A stretch of DNA of 64,000 nucleotides, taken from the NCBI GenBank assembly GCA_031835245.1, contig JAVKOQ010000114.1, positions 101,852 through 165,851 on the forward strand, given 5' to 3'. The DNA is from Balamuthia mandrillaris. Its lineage: Eukaryota; Discosea; Longamoebia; Balamuthiidae. Below are positions 1 to 10,265 of this stretch, one piece after another. Position numbers and translations under genes: made by a program. Positions within the stretch are counted from its first letter, which is position 1. Each line of letters opens with the position of its first letter. Below the pieces are notes generated by a model, which was given only the letters and a program-made list of their open reading frames with translations, searched no databases and was not told the DNA's origin.

Positions 1-184
1 TTGTATTTGACCCATCCTGCCTCAAATCTTCCTGGAACCACTGGTTTGTCGTCTGTCCAACGGTCATCGTTGATAATGGTTGGAAAGGTGAATGGAAGAA
101 TGGGTCGCTTGTGGCGAGCATCTCGCAGCCATCGTTCCACAGCCATGCATCTCTTGGCTACTCGTTCTTCTAGTGGAAGGTTGG
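1..184 (-). CDS. Internal exon of a minus-strand gene, probably a downstream exon of the PARP-type zinc-finger gene at 4394-4798 (runs off the window)
   Basis: Read on the minus strand, this stretch is open from a good 3' splice site (tttag, 185-189) to the window edge. It encodes a protein-like sequence beginning NLPLEERVAKRC and continuing with RHKRPILPF and a RWTDDKPVVPGRF segment. Plus-strand translation of the same bases looks random. The phase (one base needed before CC-AAC) fits the donor I place at 4393 in the zinc-finger gene, giving a junction read as IDILSNLPLEE. The intervening 4.2 kb intron would hold the GAA microsatellite and the MULE transposon. The join is inference; the exon on its own is fairly convincing. 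I do not recognise the domain. Confidence 0.5.
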
Positions 185-240
185 CTAAAGCAGGATGAGT
201 ACCTTTGACCTTTTGAGTTTTATTCTATTTAATTTTTTAA

Positions 241-276
241 AGAAGGAAGAACGAAGAAGAAAAAGAAAAAGAAGAA

Positions 277-307
<31 letters not shown>

Positions 308-510
308 AAGAACAAGAAGAAGAACAAGAACAAGAACAAGAAGAAGAAGAAGAACAAGAACAAGAACAAGAACAAGAACAAGAAGAAGAACAAGAACAAG
401 AACAAGAACAAGAACAAGAACAAGAACAAGAACAAGAACAAGAACAAGAAGAAGAAGAAGAAGAAGAAGAAGAAGAACAAGAAGAAGAACAAGAACAAGA
501 AGCAAAAATG
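241..510. repeat. (GAA)n/(CAAGAA)n microsatellite, left of the MULE
   Basis: About 265 bp of GAA mixed with GAACAA units on the plus strand, which is CTT/TTG on the minus strand. The same repeat in the same orientation resumes at 4206, directly outside the right inverted repeat of the MULE. This suggests the element landed inside one pre-existing tract. All open frames across it (poly-R, poly-L, poly-S) are artefacts. Confidence 0.9.
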
Positions 511-590
511 GTAGATATCCCACCCCACGACCATAAACTTCCCACCCCACCGATAAAAATTCCACCCCTCAGGTAAAAGTCCCAACCTAT
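511..590 (+). repeat. Left terminal inverted repeat of the MULE
   Basis: Its reverse complement aligns with 4121-4201 over about 80 bp at roughly three-quarters identity, counted by eye. It contains about three spaced copies of a GGGGTGGGA core (CCCACCCC on this strand) at about 20-bp intervals. Such subterminal repeats are the usual layout of transposase-binding sites. Confidence 0.8.
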
Positions 591-926
591 TAGGGTGACA
601 TGAATTATGAGTAACTCTATCGTTACATTGCTACTGTGTTTCTCTTTGCTTGGCGAGAGGAATAACCGTTGTAAAAGAAACTGTCAGGAATTGAAAGCAT
701 GCTGTATCCTTGGTCAACGGTTATTCCTCTCACCATTCTTGCCCGCCATACTTTTCTTTTTGTTCCCGCCTTTTTTTTTCAATAACGTTACCGTTACTTT
801 TTCTTGGGTTGTAAAAAGGTCTTCTTCTTTAACTTTTTTCTTTCAACTAGAAACAGCTACACACAACCATCACACACCTTTTTTGTTTGTTTGGCTTTTT
901 GTTTTTTCCTTTTTTTTTTTCTAATT

Positions 927-3900
927 ATGGAAGCGAAGAAAAAAAGATTTGCCGAGATTTACGGGTGGATTTTTGAACGAAAGGTTCCATTGCAGCAGCT
1001 TTCACGGTTGTACAATGGTGGAGAGGATGCTCCGACCTTTTATCGAGTCCAATGGAGATCAACTCGTGGGCTTACAAAGCGAACAGGAGTGAAGGTGCTT
1101 AGTAATCCGCGGACCACCCTTGAAGGAGTGAAAGGGTTGGTGGCGCCTAAAGTCAAGAAGGTGAAGAATGGGGTCCTTGAGGTTGCACTCAGCGAGAATC
1201 TTCACTGCTCTGGCGGCTTTGCCTGTGCTCCTCCTGCAAGAGGAAAGAAGAACAAAAAACTAAAGGACTGTGAAGTACAAAGCCGTTGGGTGGTGTTTAG
1301 AGATGAGCTAAACACTGCCTACATCTACATCCAGAAGGAAGCCCAAAGCCACGGACCGGGGTTTTGCGCGCCTTCCGCTTTGCCTATGACACCTGCGCTT
1401 CGGCAGTGGCTCCGCCAGATGGATGGGCAAGGAACAAAAGAAGACGGAATGAATGGGAGAGGAGGAGCAATGACGGCGCACGAGCTGCAACGAATGTTGC
1501 TGGGGGGCGCTTGTGAGCTGGTCAAGGATGCTCGGGATGTACCCACTGTGCAGGAGATTGCCACTGTAATCCACAACGGAAGGAAAAAACTGCGAATCGG
1601 CAAGAAAGGGCAAACCAGAGCAGAAGCCCTCCAAGCGGCCTTGAATCGGCCAGAACTGGCTTCTACTATCCTTTTCCCACCTTTGGAGAGCCGTGAAACG
1701 TACATCCTTGATCGCACGGCGGCCCGTCGGCCATGGATGATTTTTCTGATCGCGCCTTATGCAGTCACTGTGCTTCAGCGATGGGGTAAGGATGTAGTCG
1801 GCCTGGACAGCATCTACAAGCTATCCAAGTCACATCCCCCCGTTTGGGCACTGGTGGTGCAAGATGACTTGGGACGGAGCTGGCCTGTTGCCTTCGCTGT
1901 TGCTAGCAAGGAACGAGCAGCAGTTGTGCGCTTTTTCCTTTCGTCTGTTCGTCACTTTTTTGAGACACAGACGACAACGATCTACTCCCCAAAACCTACG
2001 TGGCAACCCTTCGTAATGATCGACAAAGACAAGGTGGAGCGTAACGGGGCGACAAGTGCTGGCTTTCAGGTGGTGTTGTGTGACTTTCATGCACAACAAC
2101 TGTGGAGAAAAAAAGTTGCGCAGTATGGTTTGTTCTCTCTCTTTCATGCATCTGCTCTCTCCCTCTCGTTGTTGCTCATACAAGTAGAAACTAACAATAA
2201 TACCAAACAACAAGGGAAGGATGATGGAAGTGTATTGGGTTTGTTAAAAAGACTGCAACATGCCATGACAGAAGATGCAGAGGAAGAACCAACAAAAGTG
2301 TTGAAGAACTATTGCCAAAAAAAGAGGATTACCCGTTTTTGGCAGTACTTTGACAAGAACTGGCTTTCTCCTCCATGGGCATCAACGTGGAAAAGCATTG
2401 ATCGTCCTGGGTACCGAGAGGGCTTGTGGAATACCAACAATGCAACAGAGACGATCTTTCGTAGCATTCTTCGTGATTTCCCCTGCAAAGGCACCAAAGG
2501 GGATCACAACTTGGTCTTAACGCTAGCAGACAATGTGTTTCGCCGCTACAATGTGGAGCTCAACCGCATCGATGTACTACAGCAACGCCCAAGCCTTGGT
2601 GTTTGCCGGCTTTGGAGGAGATATCAAGAGGGATTGCGGCTGGCACAGCACCAACAGAGTGAGAAACAGAAAGAAAAAGAAGAAATAGAGAATGGCAGCA
2701 AAAACGATGACAACACCAACGACAGAGAGGAAAAAGAGGTAGAAGAAGGATTGAACGCACATTTTGTAGAGCTTGCTGACGGCGTTTTCAAATGGAATGA
2801 GTACGACGTGACTATAGAATTGCCTTCATGCACCTGTCCTTACTTTCGGTATTATGGTAGGAGGTGCAAACACGTTTTTGGACTTGCTGCTCATCTACAG
2901 AAAACATTTTCAGATCAGACCCTTTTAGAGCTTGGGCTGAAAAGACAAACAAGACGCACCAACAGCAGCACCTCACAAGTGGCAAGAATAGTTGAAGATG
3001 ACATCGTTGAAGCAGATGATACTGACTCCCTGGAGCAACGTGTAGCGCCTGTTACCCTTGATGATGAAGATGTGGATGGAGAGGAGGGAGATGAACAGGA
3101 CGAGGAACAGCAGGCGCTGCTACTGTTGGAGGAGCCATCGATGGATGAACTTGGTGAGGACGACGGCGGAGATCTTGAGGAAGAAACTTCTGAAGGAGAA
3201 GAACACAACAATAAGAAAGAAGAGAAGGAGGAGAAGGAGGAGAAGGAGGAGGAGAAGGAAAAGGAGAAAGACAAACTGAATGCAAACAAAAATCAAGGAA
3301 CAAAGCATCAACATCCAGTGGAGCCAAAAATCGAGTACTCTAGCAAGGAAGAAGCAGAACAAGCAATCGCATATGCTACAGGGAAGTCATCACCTGGGAG
3401 GCCGCGCAATACAACAAAGCGGCCGAAAGTAGCAACCAACCTGCGACTCACAGAAGAATGTTTGCTTGAATTAAGTTAGTATCTCTTTTTTTTAAACAAA
3501 ATCTCTCCCTCCTTTCCTACTTTTAGCTAACACCTCACACAAACACCAGAAACCGAACGTACCTTTCAATCAAATTTAACAAAACCTGAAACAACAAAGA
3601 AAAGGCAGCGGCGGTGGCGGCGGCTGCACCAAAAAAACAACAAAATCAAAAAACAAAAACGCAAAGTGGTATGTTTGTCACTTTTTGTATCAAGCAGATT
3701 CTTTTTCTGAAGTTGATTTTTGTCATTTTTGAAGAGTGCAAAGCAAAGCGTACCTCTCAATGGCAAAAGAACTGTAAAACGGAAGAGATCTATGGCGTCG
3801 CACCCGTGGTGAACTACCAGGATCCCCGAGTGGACAAAAGGAAGCCTCTCTCTCCAAAACGACAACTGAAGCCCAACCCACGGTACCAGAAAACCCAGGT

Positions 3901-4009
3901 CGTGAAGCTCCTCTCTCCTCAAAAAAAAGAACAGAACGAAGAAAAGGTGCCCAGCGTGACAAAGAAAAGACTGGCCAAAAGAACAAAACGAAAAAAAAAA
4001 GCCCCCTAA
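927..4009 (+). CDS. MULE transposase with SWIM zinc finger
   Basis: Spliced model: exons 927-2127, 2215-3474, 3527-3558, 3605-3668 and 3735-4009, giving 943 aa in frame. The ATG at 927 follows a T-rich leader; the in-frame GTG upstream was not used. Intron 2128-2214 is 87 nt, so keeping it would not break the frame. The central region matches the DDE catalytic core of Mutator-like transposases: GLDSIYKLSK, then VMIDKDKVERNG followed by CDFHAQQLW, and a late Glu in NATETIF. A SWIM finger follows (C-T-C-P-Y...C-K-H, encoded around 2827-2880), then an acidic stretch and a very basic tail ending KRTKRKKKAP. It would cut and paste the element by binding the TIRs. The last three small exons are less certain than the core. 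Confidence 0.8.
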
Positions 4010-4120
4010 AAAATAAATTTTTGATTTTTCTGATCCCTTTTCTCCACTCTCTAAAATAATGGCCAGCGCACGCTTTGGTGGCAAAATAGCACAAAAATAA
4101 TAGGTTGTTATAAATACATA

Positions 4121-4201
4121 TTAGGGTGGGTAAATTACCTGAGGGGTGGGACGTTTACCGATGGGGTGGGACTTTTAGCGTTGTGGGGTGGGACGTTTAC
4201 C
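4121..4201 (-). repeat. Right terminal inverted repeat of the MULE
   Basis: Partner of 511-590. It shows three tandem-like units with the core GGGGTGGGAC followed by a TTTA-type spacer, at about 4143, 4163 and 4185. The GAA/CAA tract begins a few bases outside it. Confidence 0.8.
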
Positions 4202-4345
4202 CGATTCGCGAACAAGAACAAGAACAAGAAGAACAAGAAGAAGAAGAACAAGAACAAGAAGAAGAAGAAGAAGAACAAGAAGAACAACAAGAAGAACAAC
4301 AAGAAGCAGAAGAAGAACTAGAAGAAGAAGAAGACAAGAGCATGA
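4202..4345. repeat. (GAA)n/(GAACAA)n microsatellite, right of the MULE
   Basis: GAACAA and GAA units on the plus strand, in the same orientation as the tract at 241-510. The two are most simply read as one tract split by the transposon. For the minus-strand zinc-finger gene this is a CTT-rich intronic tract. Confidence 0.85.
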
Positions 4346-4393
4346 ACAACAACAAAAAGGATGGTACCCAAAGCTCCAACTCAGGTAACCAAC

Positions 4394-4798
4394 ACAAAAT
4401 ATCAATAAGTCGTTGGATGAGTTCCTCCCTGTCTTCTGGCTGAACACAAAAGAAGCCTTCCACGTGTAGCAGGAGGAAACAAAGACAAAGACAAAGTAAG
4501 CGGTAAGGCCACCCCCTTTATCAAAAAAAAAAAAAAAAGAAAAAAACCAAAGCAACAACAACTCACCTTTGAAGTCATGCCAGTAGACGGCCACTACGTT
4601 GTTGCGAGCCTTTGGGATGAAGCACGCGATGTGAAAGGTGCGGGAGGACACGCCACCAGCGCCCCTGCTGTTCCTCCTGCGGCTTCTCTCCCTGACCCTG
4701 GCGGTGCCCACATGAATGGTGGCGCTGCAGTTCTTGCACAGGGACCTGTCGCTCGGTGAGTACTCAATCTCCCACCAGCCGTGCATGCTGCTGCTCAT
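4394..4798 (-). CDS. PARP-type zinc-finger protein, 5' exons
   Basis: Exon 1 is 4567-4798 (ATG at 4798) and exon 2 is 4394-4456, with a consistent phase-1 junction. The product begins MSSSMHGWWEIEYSPSDRS and carries CKNC, a basic stretch with Gly/Ser, then HIAC, and ends the domain with WHDFKG. This is the C-x2-C...H-x2-C pattern of the PARP-type finger, which recognises DNA strand breaks. Exon 2 supplies the helical end of the finger (PEDREELIQRLIDIL). Such fingers occur in PARPs, DNA ligase III and DNA 3'-phosphatases; the rest of the protein is needed to tell which. The gene probably continues at 1-184 across a long intron containing the MULE. Confidence 0.65.
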
Positions 4799-4924
4799 CT
4801 TTTGTTTTTTGGTTATTTATGAAACTGACGTGTGCAGTTGCCATTAAATGGTGTGGGTGAGGTGTAACTTTCCAAACTTCGAATGCTGATCAGTCTGATT
4901 GATCTCTACTAAACAAATGGGCAA

Positions 4925-5150
4925 TTCTTATCTCCTTCTTCTTCCTTGTTCTTCTTCTTGTTCTTCTTCTTCTTTTCGTTTGACTTCTCCTTCTCTTTTT
5001 CTTTGTTCTTGTTCTTGTTCTTCTGCTTCTTCTTGTTATTGTTCTTCTTCTTCTTCTTCTTCTTCTTCTTCTTCTTCTTCTTCTTCTTCTTCTTCTTCTT
5101 CTTCTTCTTGTTCTTGTTCTTCTTCTTCTTCTTCCTCTTCATCTTTCTCC
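4925..5150. repeat. (TTC)n/(TTG)n microsatellite between two minus-strand genes
   Basis: Mixed TTC/TTG/TCC repeats, nearly pure TTC from about 5044 to 5112. It lies 3' of the methyltransferase gene and 5' of the zinc-finger gene, so it is intergenic. The open frames here (poly-Ser, poly-Phe, poly-Lys) are repeat artefacts. Confidence 0.85.
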
Positions 5151-5169
5151 TGTTTGATTACTTTCAGAG

Positions 5170-6698
5170 TCACACCTTCTGTAATACGAAACTCAAATAC
5201 TGCAATTAACAAACAACCAGCAAAGCGTGAGAAAACGTTAAAGAAAACAAAAACAACAAAATGGGAGGCAGCAAGGTCCTTTCTCTCTTACCTTTGTTTC
5301 TCCTCTTTCAAATGATACCCGCATGTCAGTCCCTTCTAATGCATAAGCTCCTTTGGCAAAGCCTTTGAAGAAGGAATGCAGGTAGCCTTGCTTGGCGAAC
5401 GTCTCCTCGATCAACTTTCTTTTTCGTGCTTCGTCGAGTTGCAATGAGCGTAGAACATTTGGCGTTATGTCCTCTTCGTTCAACATCTGCCAGGTTACAT
5501 CGTGCGTAACGGTAAGAGAAAACAGCACAAGAGGAGTGAGAACAGCAGGAAAAAGGATTCAAAGAAGAAGTAGATACGGAGAAGGAGAACAGGAAAAAAA
5601 ACGCAAGACAAAAAGAGGGGACCTTTAGACCGCTGTCCTTCAGTTGCTCTCTAAGAATGTTGGCAGACGCTGTCCTGACAAAACCTGCCATTGTGAAGTA
5701 ACCGCCTTTGCGCAAGACTCGCCTCACTTCGGACAAGAACTTTGACATCGAACCATAGCAGTGTGCACTTTCCACATTCATTACTTTGGTGCAAATGTGT
5801 TGAAGAAGTTAAACAAAGATAACATGAGAGAGCGGTAGCAGAAGGAGAAGGATGAAACAAACCAACGTCTTTGGAAGAAGAAGGCACGTTGGCCAAGTTC
5901 TCAGCGTCGCCCTGTTGGAACTCAAGGTTGTGCCACCTCTCTGCGACCTCATCCTCTCCTTGCTTCTGGCAATGCCGTCGACGACAAAACTCGACCGCAG
6001 AACTGGAAAAGTCAACACCTAGCATGTGATTCGGTCGCAACACTCGACGCACGAAAGCTGCACCTCCACCTCTTCCCGACCCTATCTCTAAAATTTCTTT
6101 ATCGCTTAGGTCTCCGCCAAAGGGAGTGGCAGACGCCACCTGAAGGTACAATCGAAGTCCATAGTATTCTCCTCCTGCTTCTCCTTCGTCTGTATGATGT
6201 TCTTTCTTCAGCGTGGAGAGAGCTGCTTTGAACGCAGCATCTCCTGAACGAGCAGAGGAGGAAGACGGGAGGTCGGCGTAACCGTAGTTCATACAGGTCC
6301 AAAACGGTTGCGGGTAGAACCGACCGAGATATTCGTAAAGCAAACGGCTGCCCCATCTCCTTGCACAACCAATGATGCCTCCCTTTCTTTCGGTTGCAAA
6401 AAAAAAAGACAAAAAGAAAACGAAGAAAGAAACAACGGTAATGAAAGGTGTCCATAACAAGGAAACAAAAATACAATGGAACTAACCCAGCAATGCCTTT
6501 CGTCACCAATTGAGTGGGATGGAGCCAGTCCCGTTCGCTGAATGTTTTACGACCAAGGAGCATCGCACCGAGCAAGCCCATGCCAACACACGCCGACCAC
6601 AGCAGCCACATCGGGTTTGTGTTGTTCAGAAGAGTTCTTTTTCTGTTTCTTTGATGAACCGCCTTCTTCGAGTTTCTTTTATGAAGGGTTTCCATCAC
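5170..6698 (-). CDS. SAM-dependent methyltransferase with N-terminal membrane anchor
   Basis: Exons 6487-6698, 5863-6386, 5623-5783, 5292-5486 and 5170-5199 (373 aa, in frame). A hydrophobic segment near residues 30-50 (PMWLLWSACVGMGLLGAML) probably anchors it. Then come the FWTCMNYGYADL region, motif I as EIGSGRGGGAAFV, LGVDFSSSAVEFC with the acidic residue that binds the adenosine ribose, GDAEN, and VNVESAHCYGSMSKFLSE followed by RRVLRKGGYF. This arrangement matches the class I methyltransferases that include phthiotriol and sterol or small-molecule O-methyltransferases. The substrate cannot be told. It is divergent from the hydrolase gene at 6968, with 269 bp between the two starts. The last exon encodes only ten codons. 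Confidence 0.85.
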
Positions 6699-6967
6699 GT
6701 GACGTGATTTTTTTAGCCTAATTGCCGGAATGACGATTCGGCTAAATGAACGGATAAGGAAACTTTTACGTCACCGGGTATATTTTACCTATTAGGTTCA
6801 TTCCGGAGAGGAGAGAAGACAAGAGCTACTGCGAAAAATTTGGGTGGGATGGACAAGAGATTCCAGTGGAACGTGAACACGGCCTCAACCTAATATGCTA
6901 TCCGCTATAGCGGTTCCTTTTTTTTTTCTTTTGCCTGACGTTATCTGTACAGCAGAAATGAGAAAGA
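6699..6967. promoter_or_regulatory. Shared promoter region between the divergent methyltransferase and hydrolase genes
   Basis: The 269 bp between two start codons must hold both promoters. Visible features are CACGTGACGTG at about 6697-6707, a 7-bp inverted repeat TTTAGCC/GGCTAAA at 6712-6718 and 6740-6746, and ACGTCA at about 6769. I see no clear TATA box. The functional role is inference from position. Confidence 0.4.
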
Positions 6968-8721
6968 ATGGGGGAACATTACACTTCCAATAGAGCGATG
7001 AGCATGCAGGAAGACCTGGGTTTTGTATGGACTACACTTCTTCCAATGCTCGGTTGGAGCATAGTGTTTTACTATGCCTATCTCTTCATTGGTTATATTT
7101 TTCATCGCGTTGGTTTGGTTCTATCATCATCTTTTCTCGTCTCTTTGTTGTTCATATTTTTTTAACAAACAAACCAATGAAACAGTTCATTGCCCGCAGT
7201 CAGGTCCTTGTTACACAGTTCACATGAGGCATCACCTGCAAGAGTACCCTCCTACGGCCCTTCTTTCAGACACATATCGGGGCGAACGCCATGAATTCCA
7301 CTATAAGAGTACTTCTATATTACTTCCGTTTCTTCTCTTTTTTTTGTGCATACTGACTTTGATACCCATGCAGTACCTTTGGCAATGATGCCTTTGTTTG
7401 TTGGTTGGATGTTGTTTCCGTTTGATGTGGCGATTCTATTTACAGTGGAGCTCAGCTTCCTCAGTGCGGCGTCTCAATACTTGCACGAAGTACGTCCTTT
7501 TCACTTTCTTCTTTCTTCTTTCTTCTTGTTCTTGTTCTTCTCCTCCTCCTCCTTCTTCTTCTTCTTTTCCCCTCTGTTATTCTTCTTGTGTTGTTCTTCT
7601 TCTTCTTCTGCCGTTCAACTTCATTCATGTTTCCTCTGCTGTGTTTTGCTTGAAAGCGGTATCATTTAAAAGACCCTGGATGGCTAGCAACGAATCCTTT
7701 GACCCGACGACTCTTTCGGCAGTGGCAGCGGCAACACTTTATTCACCATCGGGACACCACCTCCAACCTAACCATCGGCTGTGCCGATATCACCCCAGAC
7801 CTTGTCTTTGGCACCGCTTCCACCTGACACCGTGCAACACGAATAAGGTTTTTTTGATTTTTCATTGGCCAAGAAAAACCACATTGATTTCCCATTGGAA
7901 GATCCTATCTATCATCTATGACATCATCATATACTTTTTTTGATAATAGTGACGTGAGCGTTACACATTTTTCTGTTTATTTATTTGTTTTTTTTGTTTT
8001 TTTTTATCGTTCAACAGCGAACAACCGAGTCGTTACCGGCAGAAGAGATGAGGTTGTTCGGGCAAGCCAGGGCCTGGATAAGGAAGACGCGCTTCTGGGC
8101 GGTGTTGTTTGTGTTGGTCTCCAAGGAGTTCCTGTTCGACCGGTGGCGCTTGGACCAGGCCAAACGAAGGACATGGCCTCTCGCCTTTGAGTTTTGCATC
8201 GTGCTCGTTCGGTACTCTCTTTTCTTCTCCTTCTCCCGCTCTCTTGCTCTCTCGCTCTCGCTCTCTCGTTCTTATGACAAGTTTGTTGTCTTTAAGGGCG
8301 ATGTTTAAAGCTGGAACGCCACAGCAGGGACAGATAGCTCAGATCCGCCAACGCATGGCTATTCCTATGAAGCTCCGAACGCGCGCCACTTTTACTCGCG
8401 TGTCCATCCCGGTGCTTCGCCAACGGATCACGATCAATGAGGACGCGATGGAAGAAGACCACCAACAAGAGGGAGAGGAGGACGTGTTTGAGGAGCAGGT
8501 GCTGGTGGAGGGAGAATGGGTGGAGCACCCGAGAGCACGTGGCAGCTCCAGGGTTCTCTTCTACTTGCATGGCGGAGGATACTGTCTGTTCTCCTCGCAG
8601 ACGCATCGCAACATCACTTCGAAGCTGTCAAAAGCCACCGCAACCAAGGTTTTAGGTTTGTTTTTTTTTTTCGGTTCTCTCTTTATTCCTTCTCTCATTG
8701 TTGGCCTTTCTTTCTTTGCAT

Positions 8722-8766
<45 letters not shown>

Positions 8767-9547
8767 CTCTGTTCTCTCTCTCTCTCTCTCTCTCTAACGC
8801 ATTTATTGTTGTTTGTTGCTTAACAGCCATAGACTATCGTTTGGCCCCAGAGAACCCTTTCCCAGCAGCGCTGGAGGACAGCGTGGCTGTCTACAAATGG
8901 CTGTTGAGCGAGGAGGGAATGGGCATCCGTCCCACCTCCATCCTCATCGGCGGCGACTCTGCTGGTGGAGGCTTGTCCCTCGCCACCATCTGCTACCTCC
9001 TAGACCATGGGTTACCCCTGCCTCTCGCTGCTATTTGTATATCTCCTTGGGTACATCCCTTTACTTGCTTTTCCTCCTCTTCCTCTTCCTCTTCCTCTTC
9101 CTCTTCCTCTTCCTCTTCCTCTTCCTCTTCCTCTTCTCTTCCTCTTCCTCTTCCTCTTCCTCTTCCTCTTCCTCTTCCTCTTCCTCTTCCTCTTCCTCTT
9201 CCTCTTCCTCTTCCTCTTCCTCTTCTCTTCCTCTTCCTCTTCCTCTTCTCTTCCTCTTCCTCTTCCTCTTCCTCTTCCTCTTCCTCTTCCTCTTCCTCTT
9301 CCTCTTCCTCTTCCTCTTCCTCTTCCTCTTCCTCTTCCTCTTCCTCTTCCTCTTCCTCTTCCTCTTCCTCTTCCTCTTCCTCTTCCTCTTCCTCTTCCTC
9401 TTCCTCTTCCTCTTCCTCTTCCTCTTCCTCTTCCTCCTCCTCCTCCTCCTCCTCCTCCTCCTCCTCCTCCTCCTCCTCCTCCTCTCCTCCTCCTCCTCCT
9501 CCTCCTCCTCCTCCTCCTCCTCCTCCTCCTCCTCCTCCTCCTCCTCC

Positions 9548-9579
<32 letters not shown>

Positions 9580-10164
9580 TGGTAGTGTCCTTCTGCTCAC
9601 GTGGAAAAAAAAAAGGTGGACCTCACATGCAGCACGGAGAGCTGGCAGCGTCACGCCCGCTTTGACTACCTCCCTCCCATCTCCCCCAACTTCAACTGCG
9701 CCCACATGTACATCCACGGCTTCTCCTCTTCCTCTTCCTCTTCATCCTCTTCCTCTTCATCCTCTTCCTCTTCATCCTCTTCCTCTTCCTCTTCCTCTCT
9801 CCTTCGTCACGCTTATGTCTCCCCGCTTCACGCCGAGCTGCACCACCGCAGCTTCCCCCCTTTGCTCATCCAAGTGGGGGAGCTGGAGATGCTGCACGAC
9901 GAGGGGGTGGCCCTGGCCGCCAGAGCGCCGCAGGCGGCCCGCCTGCGGGTCTACCCCAGCATGGTGCACGTCTTTCAGGGGTTCGGCTCCCTGACGCCCA
10001 TGACGGCGGTGGCCATGGCGGACGTGACGGCCTTTGTGGAGGAAGTCTCGCAGATGGAGGAGGAGAGGGAGAGGGAGGGGCAGGAGGAAGAAGAGGATAA
10101 CGGGGTGGAACGAGGAAGAAGAAGAAGAAGAAGAACTGGAGGTCATGAAAGCAGCAAGTATTAG
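6968..10164 (+). CDS. HSL-family alpha/beta hydrolase (carboxylesterase/lipase), membrane-anchored
   Basis: Exons 6968-7112, 7186-7308, 7374-7489, 7657-7803, 8018-8211, 8297-8655, 8827-9050 and 9616-10164 (618 aa, in frame). The 7803 donor is the weakest call, because the exon meets a TGA 18 nt further on. The N-terminus has hydrophobic segments (LLPMLGWSIVFYYAYLFIGY; GWMLFPFDVAILFTVEL). The catalytic domain shows the HSL signature YLHGGGY for the oxyanion hole, then VLAIDYRLAPENPFPAALED, the nucleophile elbow GGDSAGGG, and the acid/base end with HDEG...PSMVHVFQGF. A polyserine insert of about 25 residues sits between ISPW-VDLTCS and the C-terminal part. HSL-type enzymes hydrolyse lipid or aromatic esters; the exact substrate is unknown. 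Confidence 0.85.
8728..8797. repeat. (CT)n tract in hydrolase intron 6
   Basis: A nearly pure CT dinucleotide run on the sense strand, ending about 30 bases before the 3' splice site at 8826, where a polypyrimidine tract would sit. Confidence 0.8.
9051..9615. repeat. Giant (CCTCTT)n then (CCT)n tract filling hydrolase intron 7
   Basis: From about 9067 to 9432 the intron is nearly pure CCTCTT hexamers. It then passes into CCT trinucleotides until about 9555, ending in ...GGAAAAAAAAAAG at the splice site. The exact splice is fixed by the conserved ISPW|VDLTCS junction of the hydrolase. The 200-500 aa open frames here (poly-Ser, poly-Leu/Pro, KRKR) are artefacts. Confidence 0.9.
9722..9796 (+). 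repeat. Exonic (TCCTCT/TCATCC)n tract encoding polyserine
   Basis: About 75 bp of the same pyrimidine hexamer seen in the intron just upstream, here inside the last coding exon and in frame, giving roughly 25 serines. It interrupts a catalytic domain that normally has only a short loop at this place. Confidence 0.85.
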
Positions 10165-10265
10165 ATCGATTGAGAGAGAAAAGTGTGAAACCGATTTAAT
10201 GTTTCAAAAAAAAAATGGAAGATGAAACCACTTGAAGAAGGAAAAAAAAAGCTGTTTGTTTGTTT

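Larger units (their letters stand above)
511..4201 (+). mobile_element. Mutator-like DNA transposon (MULE) with long terminal inverted repeats
   Basis: A transposase gene (927-4009) lies between two imperfect inverted repeats of about 80 bp (511-590 and 4121-4201). On both sides the element abuts a same-orientation GAA/CAA microsatellite. MULEs typically carry long TIRs and a MULE-domain transposase with a SWIM zinc finger, as here. I could not identify a clean 9-11 bp target-site duplication, because the flanks are low complexity. The coding sequence has no disabling mutation I can see, so the copy may be intact. The ends are approximate to a few bases. Confidence 0.8.

Noticed and set aside
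185-585. Several 100-126 aa open frames on both strands (poly-Arg/Thr, poly-Leu/Val, poly-Phe)
   Set aside because: They are translations of the GAA/CAA microsatellite; the same happens in every long simple repeat of the window.
9061-9717. A 218-aa minus-strand frame of KRKR and poly-Glu, and 190-518 aa plus-strand frames
   Set aside because: They read through the CCTCTT/CCT intron of the hydrolase. The homologous splice junction ISPW|VDLTCS shows this is intron; only the final coding exon from 9616 is kept.
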